A stretch of DNA of 8,605 bases from Oscillospiraceae bacterium (GTDB lineage Bacteria; Bacillota; Clostridia; Oscillospirales; Oscillospiraceae): positions 5,339-13,943 of the forward strand of contig JAJBVW010000012.1 in assembly GCA_020866945.1 (NCBI GenBank). The letters are read 5' to 3'. The notes under the pieces are model-generated. The model was not told where the DNA came from. It saw only the letters and a list, made by a program, of their open reading frames with translations, and ran no database searches. Both the position numbers and the translations under genes were made by a program. Shown one piece after another: positions 1 through 3,918 of this stretch (position 1 is its first letter; each line of letters opens with the position of its first letter).

Positions 1-33
1 ATGCTCCTCTTATGAGCTGAATTTTCCAGCTTT

Positions 34-63
34 GCATAAATTGGTGTTTTCATGGCAACAATA
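34..63 (+). promoter_or_regulatory. Sigma-F-like forespore promoter of the spoIIQ-like gene
   Basis: GCATA at 34-38 is followed, after a 15-base spacer, by GGCAACAATA at 54-63. This fits the consensus known for forespore sigma-F promoters in Bacillus (roughly GYWTA, 15 bases, GGHRANAMTW) at every position I can compare. Transcription would start near 69-71, about 30 bases before the ATG at 100, and the leader would carry the GGAGGG ribosome site at 88-93. B. subtilis spoIIQ is a known sigma-F gene, so promoter and product assignments support each other. The fit was made by eye and short motifs arise by chance; the correct spacing, position and downstream gene raise confidence. Confidence 0.6.
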
Positions 64-87
64 GCCTATGGAAACACCGATTTTTTT
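41..87 (+). terminator. Intrinsic terminator abutting the spoIIQ ribosome site
   Basis: The left arm at 41-56 pairs with the right arm at 64-80 (with one bulged T at 67), leaving a 7-base loop at 57-63, and is followed directly by seven T residues at 81-87. The pairing includes 43-49 with 72-78, 51-53 with 68-70, and 54-56 with 64-66, with a T-G wobble at 50/71. It would stop transcripts entering from a gene left of the window. The T run touches the GGAGGG ribosome site of the next gene. The left arm and loop overlap the sigma-F-like promoter, so a transcript starting near 70 would contain only the right arm and could not form the hairpin. Confidence 0.75.
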
Positions 88-99
88 GGAGGGTCAGAC

Positions 100-852
100 A
101 TGGAAAACAAAAAAGGGGCCGGCGCTAAGGCCGGGTCCCTGGAGGGGAAGGGCTTCTACATAGTCCTTTTCCTGTGCGCGGCGGTGATTTGTGTGTCCGC
201 ATGGATACTCATTGCCAACGCGGGGACTAATGTAGAAGACGACACAGCGGAAGCGGTCGCGGTGGATATTTCCGAGGCCGCAGTGACCATTGTCCCGGCG
301 GGTTATCCCGTGGAGACAGAGGAGGACGCGGAAACTGCCGCCGGCGCGGAATCGGAGGACGCGGCGGTCAGCGATTCGGAGACGACGGAATCGTCCGCCG
401 TCGAGGATGTCGAGGCCCAGGCGGTTCTATCCAGCGGCGTGGTCAGCTATGTCTGGCCGGTGAGCGGGAGCGTTGACGTGCCCTATTCCATCCAGACGCT
501 GATGTATGACGCCACGATGGCCGACTGGCGCACCCATGACGGCATTGACATCGCCTGCGACCTCGGCACCCAGGTGATTGCCGTCGCTGCCGGCACGGTG
601 GTCAGCGTGGAGAGCGACGAGCTTTACGGCACCACCGGGGAGATTGACCACGCAAACGGCATCCACAGCATCTATGCCAATCTTGCTTCGGAGCCGCCCG
701 TCTCCGTGGGCGACACCGTCACCATGGGCCAGATCATCGGCTCCGTGGGCAGCACCGCCATCTGCGAGACGAACCAGGTCAGCCACCTGCATTTCGCCAT
801 GACCAGCGACGGCCTCCCGGCCGACCCCACAGCCTATCTCCCGGCGGCGTAA
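100..852 (+). CDS. spoIIQ: SpoIIQ-like M23 (LytM) family sporulation protein
   Basis: This encodes 250 residues. In known systems SpoIIQ sits in the forespore membrane, faces the intermembrane space, and joins SpoIIIAH to form the channel linking forespore and mother cell during engulfment. Visible here are a short cytoplasmic tail, one membrane segment (about 18-42), an acidic Ser/Glu/Asp/Ala-rich linker (43-112), and an M23/LytM domain (113-250) opening with a WPVSG motif. The stretch DWRTHDGID (142-150) is typical of SpoIIQ. Metal-site residues H146, D150 and H231 are present, as is H229 of the HLH motif (229-231). The His of the usual Y-A-H-L motif is Asn194, so hydrolase activity may be lost or reduced, as in the degenerate B. 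subtilis domain. I chose the ATG at 100 because GGAGGG (88-93) precedes it; an ATG at 52 lies in the hairpin arm without a ribosome site. A general M23 endopeptidase is the alternative, but promoter and topology favour SpoIIQ. Confidence 0.8.
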   Translation: MENKKGAGAKAGSLEGKGFYIVLFLCAAVICVSAWILIANAGTNVEDDTAEAVAVDISEAAVTIVPAGYPVETEEDAETAAGAESEDAAVSDSETTESSAVEDVEAQAVLSSGVVSYVWPVSGSVDVPYSIQTLMYDATMADWRTHDGIDIACDLGTQVIAVAAGTVVSVESDELYGTTGEIDHANGIHSIYANLASEPPVSVGDTVTMGQIIGSVGSTAICETNQVSHLHFAMTSDGLPADPTAYLPAA

Positions 853-875
853 AATGAAATAATCCTCATAAGCGA

Positions 876-904
876 AAAGCGACGGGAAAAAATTCCGTCG
901 CTTT
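876..904. terminator. Hairpin between convergent spoIIQ-like and traX-like genes
   Basis: AAAGCGACGG at 876-885 is perfectly repeated in inverse at 895-904, giving a 10-base stem with a 9-base loop. It lies between the two convergent stop codons (852 and 914). The stem ends in T residues on both strands (three on +, four on -), so it can act in both directions, although the T tracts are short. Confidence 0.65.
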
Positions 905-913
905 GACGCTATA

Positions 914-1684
914 CTATATAAGTGGGGTGATTAGCCACAATACAAGCAGATGCACCGGATAAAAGATATAAAACAGGTACTTATAATCCCGCCCTTTTTC
1001 GCCGTTGTACTTTTCCAGCAGAAGCAGGGCAAAAACAGCGAAAAACTCTATCCACATGAACCGCACAGCGATAAGAAATAGCCCGGCGATGCATCCTATC
1101 CAGTAGGCGGACTTTTTATTCTGGAAAAGATATATGGACGCGATAAGCAATATCCCGCCGAACCCGTTGTCCGACCAGAAGGTAATCCAAGCGGCTAGGG
1201 CCACGATAATGACTGTCAGAATTGTTCGCCTGCCTTTGCTTTCGCTTGGCAGCGCGTATTTTTCCAAGGCCCACAGCATCAATACCGCGACGGCCAGCGT
1301 CCACAGGACGTTTTGTTCTTTCGGGGAGAATACGCTACCCGTAAACACCAAATCATAGGGAATTTCCGAAATTACCGCGAAGCAAACAAGCCGTCCTAAG
1401 TATTTTCCCCGGCTGTGGGTGTGACGGAAACCTTCCACAAGCATATACGCGAAAATCGGAAAGGCCAGCCGTCCGATAATGCGGCAGAGCAGATATATGG
1501 CCCAAAGCACCTTTGCTTTCATAGGCTGAAGTGTGCCCAACATATCCATGCCGTCTACCAAGCGAGCGTCTAAGTACAACGCAAAAATAATTGTGAAGCC
1601 AATATGATCTATCAGCATGGAAATAAGCGCCAGCAGCTTTAGGCGGCCTCTGTCCAGCCCTGTTAAGGCGTGTGTTTCGGTCAT
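914..1684 (-). CDS. TraX family integral membrane protein
   Basis: This is a 256-residue, strongly hydrophobic protein with several membrane segments (about 16-37, 57-70, 73-84, 125-141, 153-170, 174-187, 195-222 and 234-253). Family signatures visible in order are DHIG (26-29), GRLAFPIFAYMLVEGF (71-86), SEIPYDL (106-112), NVLWTL (125-130) and FYPVHL (241-246). These match the TraX/conjugal-transfer-associated family. The founding member, F-plasmid TraX, acetylates pilin; chromosomal Firmicutes members are common and their role is unsettled, though a membrane acyl-transfer role is a reasonable inference. No conjugation genes are nearby, so the name should not be read as evidence of a mobile element. 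The ATG at 1684 is preceded by AGGAGG at 1693-1698, 8 bases upstream. The gene appears monocistronic, convergent with the spoIIQ-like gene. Confidence 0.85.
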   Translation of the reverse strand: MTETHALTGLDRGRLKLLALISMLIDHIGFTIIFALYLDARLVDGMDMLGTLQPMKAKVLWAIYLLCRIIGRLAFPIFAYMLVEGFRHTHSRGKYLGRLVCFAVISEIPYDLVFTGSVFSPKEQNVLWTLAVAVLMLWALEKYALPSESKGRRTILTVIIVALAAWITFWSDNGFGGILLIASIYLFQNKKSAYWIGCIAGLFLIAVRFMWIEFFAVFALLLLEKYNGEKGRDYKYLFYIFYPVHLLVLWLITPLI

Positions 1685-1716
1685 CGGTTATGCCTCCTTT
1701 TGATTATTTCAGGAGC

Positions 1717-1725
1717 ATTATATCA
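1717..1725 (-). promoter_or_regulatory. Extended -10 promoter of the traX-like gene
   Basis: On the minus strand this reads TGATATAAT, a perfect TATAAT box (1717-1722) with the TG extension that compensates for a poor -35. The hexamer 17 bases further upstream (TAGAAG) matches the -35 consensus only weakly. Transcription would start near 1710, about 25 bases before the ATG, with the AGGAGG ribosome site in the leader. Confidence 0.6.
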
Positions 1726-1778
1726 TATTGTCTGCTGAGCTTCTACTGTATTATAGAGAATATAAGGACAATAACAAA

Positions 1779-1807
1779 TTGACGAACCGTGCCGGGTGTG
1801 GTACATT
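1779..1807 (+). promoter_or_regulatory. Probable sigma-A promoter of the shikimate-kinase-like/tcdA operon
   Basis: TTGACG at 1779-1784 (5 of 6 to consensus) is followed after 17 bases by TACATT at 1802-1807 (4 of 6). The start would be near 1814, leaving a 34-base leader with the GGAGG site. A weaker alternative upstream is TTGTCT at 1728-1733 with TTATAG at 1751-1756, also spaced by 17 bases. Confidence 0.45.
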
Positions 1808-1847
1808 GTATCGGAGAATTTCTGATGACGGCATGGAGGCGGGCGGC

Positions 1848-2360
1848 GTGAAAAATATTGTTTTGATTGGTATGCCCGGCACGGGCAAGAGTACGGTGGG
1901 GGTCATTCTGGCGAAACGGCTGGGCTATGACTTTCTGGACACGGATATTCTGCTGGCCCGACGGGAGGGGCATACCCTGCCGGAGCTTCTCGCCGCCTAT
2001 GGGCTTGAGGGCTTCCTCCAGCGGGAGGAGGCCATGGGCCGGGAACTGCGTCGGGACGGCACGGTTATCGCTACCGGAGGCAGTATGGTGCTGTCCGCCG
2101 CCGCGATGGAAAACCTACGCCGGGACGGGGTCGTGGTCTGGCTGCAAACGCCGGTTTCCGTTTTAGAGGCGCGGCTTGCGAATCATTCCCGGGAGGATAG
2201 GGGCGTGGCCGCCCCGGCGGATATGACCGTAGGGGAAATTTACGCCATGCGGGAGCCGTATTATAAAAAATACGCAGACCTGACCATTCCCTGCCGCGAC
2301 GGGGTAGACCAGGTGGTAGCCGCCGTCCGCGAGGCGCTGAGGAATGAAGACCTGCAATAG
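1848..2360 (+). CDS. Shikimate-kinase-like P-loop kinase with altered substrate site
   Basis: This encodes 170 residues, the usual length of AroK-type shikimate kinases, which phosphorylate shikimate with ATP on the way to chorismate. The fold markers are a P-loop GMPGTGKS (8-15), the LDTD magnesium motif with D31 and D33, a lid-region R118, and the R135 of the MREPYY segment. Two substrate-contact motifs differ from the classical enzyme: the FRxxE motif reads FLQRE (56-60), replacing the shikimate-binding Arg with Leu, and the GGG motif reads GGS (77-79). I therefore treat shikimate as unproven. The GTG start is preferred because GGAGG at 1835-1839 lies 8 bases before it; the in-frame ATG at 1833 has no well-placed ribosome site and would give 175 residues. 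The stop codon merges with the tcdA ribosome site 12 bases upstream of tcdA, so the two genes are almost surely co-transcribed. No other aromatic-pathway gene is in the window. Confidence 0.78.
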   Translation: MKNIVLIGMPGTGKSTVGVILAKRLGYDFLDTDILLARREGHTLPELLAAYGLEGFLQREEAMGRELRRDGTVIATGGSMVLSAAAMENLRRDGVVVWLQTPVSVLEARLANHSREDRGVAAPADMTVGEIYAMREPYYKKYADLTIPCRDGVDQVVAAVREALRNEDLQ

Positions 2361-2372
2361 GAGAAATAAAAT

Positions 2373-3146
2373 ATGTTAGACCAGTTTTCAAGAACGCAGC
2401 TAATTTTCGGCAAACCGGCTATGGAGCGGCTTACCGCGTCCCGCGTGGCCGTGTTCGGTATCGGCGGCGTGGGAGGATACACGGTGGAGGCCCTGGCCCG
2501 TTCCGGCGTGGGAGCCTTGGATTTGATTGACGACGACCGGGTGTGCCTCACAAACCTGAACCGACAGATTTTTGCCACCCGCAAAACGATAGGACAGTAT
2601 AAAGTAGATGTGGCTGCCGCCCGCGTGGGGGAGATTAACCCCGATGCCGTTGTGCGCACCTATAAGACCTTTTTTACCCCAGAGACCGCCGGGGCGTTTG
2701 ATTTTTCCGCCTATGACTATCTGGTGGACGCCATCGACACGGTTTCCGGGAAAATCGCCCTGGCGGAGTGCGCCCAGCGGGCCGGAACGCCCATCATCAG
2801 CTCCATGGGCGCGGGCAATAAGGTTGATCCCACCGCCTTTCAGGTGGCGGATATATACGAGACCTCCGTTTGCCCCCTGGCCCGCGTCATGCGCCATGAG
2901 CTGCGGAAGCGGGGTGTGAAGCGTTTGAAGGTAGTCTATTCCCAGGAAAAGCCCATCCCGCCTCTGGAGGACGAGGAGATAAGCTGCCGCTATCACTGCG
3001 TCTGCCCTCCGGGAACGGTTCGCAAATGCGCCGAGCGCCGCCAGGTTCCCGGCAGCAACGCCTTTGTCCCCTCTGTTGTCGGCCTGATTATCGCCGGCGA
3101 GGTGGTGAAGGATCTGACCCGGTTCGACCCCTCTCGGCGTCAGTGA
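2373..3146 (+). CDS. tcdA: tRNA threonylcarbamoyladenosine dehydratase TcdA
   Basis: This 257-residue E1-like (ThiF/MoeB fold) enzyme is expected to use ATP to dehydrate t6A at tRNA position 37 to the cyclic form ct6A, which improves decoding of ANN codons. Evidence includes the nucleotide-binding GIGGVGG motif (29-35), acidic residues D53-D55, the NLNRQ motif (61-65), a conserved Lys in QYK (75-77), AIDT (120-123), PLARVMRHELRKRG (168-181), and the C-terminal GSNAFVPSVVGLIIAGEVV segment (227-245), all typical of the YgdL/CsdL/TcdA group rather than ThiF or MoeB. A cysteine cluster C205-x3-C209-x-C211-x7-C219 precedes this segment and could bind a metal; that is inference. The ATG is preceded by AGGAG at 2359-2363, which overlaps the stop of the upstream gene. 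The last 7 bases overlap the end of the convergent toxin gene. Confidence 0.93.
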   Translation: MLDQFSRTQLIFGKPAMERLTASRVAVFGIGGVGGYTVEALARSGVGALDLIDDDRVCLTNLNRQIFATRKTIGQYKVDVAAARVGEINPDAVVRTYKTFFTPETAGAFDFSAYDYLVDAIDTVSGKIALAECAQRAGTPIISSMGAGNKVDPTAFQVADIYETSVCPLARVMRHELRKRGVKRLKVVYSQEKPIPPLEDEEISCRYHCVCPPGTVRKCAERRQVPGSNAFVPSVVGLIIAGEVVKDLTRFDPSRRQ

Positions 3147-3457
3147 ATGAGCCAGCCGTAGTCCTGTCGGCAGTCGATGGTGTAATCAATATAAACAGTG
3201 TCGTCTATGACCTGAAAAACGAGCATATACCACTTTTCAAACAGAATGAACCGATAGGCGTTTTTGGGAATGTACTCACCCACTAGCCACGGACACCGCT
3301 GGGGCATGATTTCCAGGGAATTGGCGCTTTTTTCAAAGGCGGCAGTCAGTCTCTCCGCTGCGTCCGGGTTGACCTGGGCAAAAAAAGCGGCGTGGGAGAA
3401 AAGCATCTGCGCCGCCTGCTCTGAAACAACGACGCGGTATTTATTCTGCTTGTTCAT
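3140..3457 (-). CDS. RelE/ParE superfamily toxin of a type II toxin-antitoxin pair
   Basis: This encodes about 105 residues. RelE-type members cleave mRNA on the ribosome while ParE-type members poison gyrase; the sequence alone does not decide which. The family pattern is visible: an N-terminal beta strand (KYRVVVSEQA), a helical hairpin with the segment NPDAAERL, the short PQRCPWL motif, a YRFILFEKWYMLVFQV strand pair, and the conserved ending YTIDCRQDYGWL. The ATG at 3457 is preferred because GAGGAG lies about 10 bases upstream at 3468-3473; a TTG at 3475 would add six residues. The start lies inside the end of the antitoxin gene (17-base overlap), the usual coupled arrangement. The 3' end overlaps the convergent tcdA stop by 7 bases, and I see no minus-strand terminator after it. 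Confidence 0.85.
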   Translation of the reverse strand: MNKQNKYRVVVSEQAAQMLFSHAAFFAQVNPDAAERLTAAFEKSANSLEIMPQRCPWLVGEYIPKNAYRFILFEKWYMLVFQVIDDTVYIDYTIDCRQDYGWLIH

Positions 3458-3728
3458 GGATGGCTGTCTCCTCAATTATGTCTCGCATCATGGCGGCAAC
3501 CTCATCAACGGAATAGCCCTTGGCCCCGCGCGCCCGGTCTTCCTCTACGGCGAGCAGCTCCTCCCGAAGCTTGAGCATTTTTTCCCGGCGGGTGTAGGTC
3601 TCTATGTCCATGACCACCAGGTCGCCCTCGCCGTTTTTGGTCAGGAACACAGGTTCCCCTGTCCGGCGGCACATATCGGCGACCTCGTTGTAGTTCTGGC
3701 GGATGGCTGCGGATGGACGGATATTCAT
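3441..3728 (-). CDS. Phd/YefM family antitoxin
   Basis: This encodes 95 residues. Proteins of this family fold into a DNA-binding N-terminal domain that represses their own operon, with a C-terminal tail that wraps and neutralises the toxin. The N-terminal half shows the expected pattern: IRPSAAIRQNYNEVADMCR, then EPVFLTKNGEGDLVVMDIETY, followed by a charged helical tail (about 48-95) rich in Arg, Glu and Lys. The ATG at 3728 is preceded by GGAGGT at 3735-3740, 6 bases away. It is first in its operon with the toxin second, as usual for Phd/YefM modules. Autoregulation at the AT-rich direct repeat under the promoter is likely but inferred. Confidence 0.88.
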   Translation of the reverse strand: MNIRPSAAIRQNYNEVADMCRRTGEPVFLTKNGEGDLVVMDIETYTRREKMLKLREELLAVEEDRARGAKGYSVDEVAAMMRDIIEETAIHEQAE

Positions 3729-3756
3729 CGTGACACCTCCTATGCTGAATGTAGTA

Positions 3757-3776
3757 ATATTATAAACATATTATAA
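3757..3776. repeat. Direct repeat ATATTATAA x2 at 11-base period, possible operator
   Basis: Two identical 9-base copies occupy 3757-3765 and 3768-3776. Their 11-base period is close to one DNA helical turn. Each copy carries a minus-strand TATAAT (at 3759-3764 and 3770-3775), so the repeat duplicates the -10 box of the toxin-antitoxin promoter and covers the likely transcription start. It is a plausible binding site for the antitoxin/toxin complex, or alternatively a second weak start site. Confidence 0.45.
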
Positions 3777-3798
3777 TCGTTTCATGCTACTATGTCAA
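3770..3798 (-). promoter_or_regulatory. Perfect-consensus sigma-A promoter of the toxin-antitoxin operon
   Basis: On the minus strand TTGACA (3793-3798) and TATAAT (3770-3775) are separated by exactly 17 bases, matching the housekeeping consensus at all 12 positions. The start would be near 3763, leaving a leader of about 35 bases with the GGAGGT site. Such strength suits a module that relies on tight autorepression. Confidence 0.9.
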
Positions 3799-3807
3799 CA
3801 CGCAGAC

Positions 3808-3840
3808 GAAGGACATATATTCGTGTCCTTCTCTTTTTTT
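3808..3840 (+). terminator. Plus-strand intrinsic terminator upstream of the toxin-antitoxin promoter
   Basis: GAAGGACA at 3808-3815 pairs perfectly with TGTCCTTC at 3824-3831, with an 8-base loop, followed by TCTTTTTTT (3832-3840). The T run is only on the + strand side. The nearest + strand gene is tcdA, which ends about 660 bases to the left, with the whole minus-strand toxin-antitoxin operon between. It probably ends the tcdA transcript or antisense transcription across that operon. Confidence 0.75.
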
Positions 3841-3849
3841 CACAACATA

Positions 3850-3877
3850 CAAGAAAGCGGCGCCTGGGGCTGCCGCT
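3850..3877 (-). terminator. Terminator of the large secreted-protein gene
   Basis: On the minus strand the arms AGCGGC and GCCGCT (3872-3877 with 3856-3861) pair and continue inward as GCC/GGC around a 3-base loop, with one bulged base at 3871. A short TTTCTT tract follows. It lies about 40 bases after the stop at 3919. A small extra hairpin (GAGCC at 3895-3899 with GGCTC at 3904-3908) sits between stop and terminator. Confidence 0.6.
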
Positions 3878-3918
3878 CTCCTGCTGTTTTCTGCGAGCCT
3901 TGCGGCTCCGGCTGGGTG

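Noticed and set aside
15..31. A small hairpin AGCTG/CAGCT near the left edge.
   Set aside because: The stem is only five bases with a 7-base loop and no T run; it may be part of the end of a gene outside the window.
52..99. An upstream in-frame ATG at 52 extending the spoIIQ-like gene by 16 residues.
   Set aside because: It lies in the terminator hairpin and the promoter, upstream of the expected transcription start, and has no ribosome site; the ATG at 100 has GGAGGG at proper spacing.
914..1684. The TraX name as a sign of a conjugative element.
   Set aside because: No relaxase, type IV secretion, integrase or attachment-site features are visible; chromosomal TraX-like proteins are common in Firmicutes.
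1728..1847. An N-terminal extension of the shikimate-kinase-like protein from a TTG at 1728.
   Set aside because: The extension covers the likely promoter and does not resemble the family, whose members start a few residues before the P-loop; GTG 1848 has a strong ribosome site.
3026..3286. A plus-strand 86-codon frame across the tcdA end and toxin gene.
   Set aside because: It is a different frame inside two well-supported genes, and its product shows no family resemblance.
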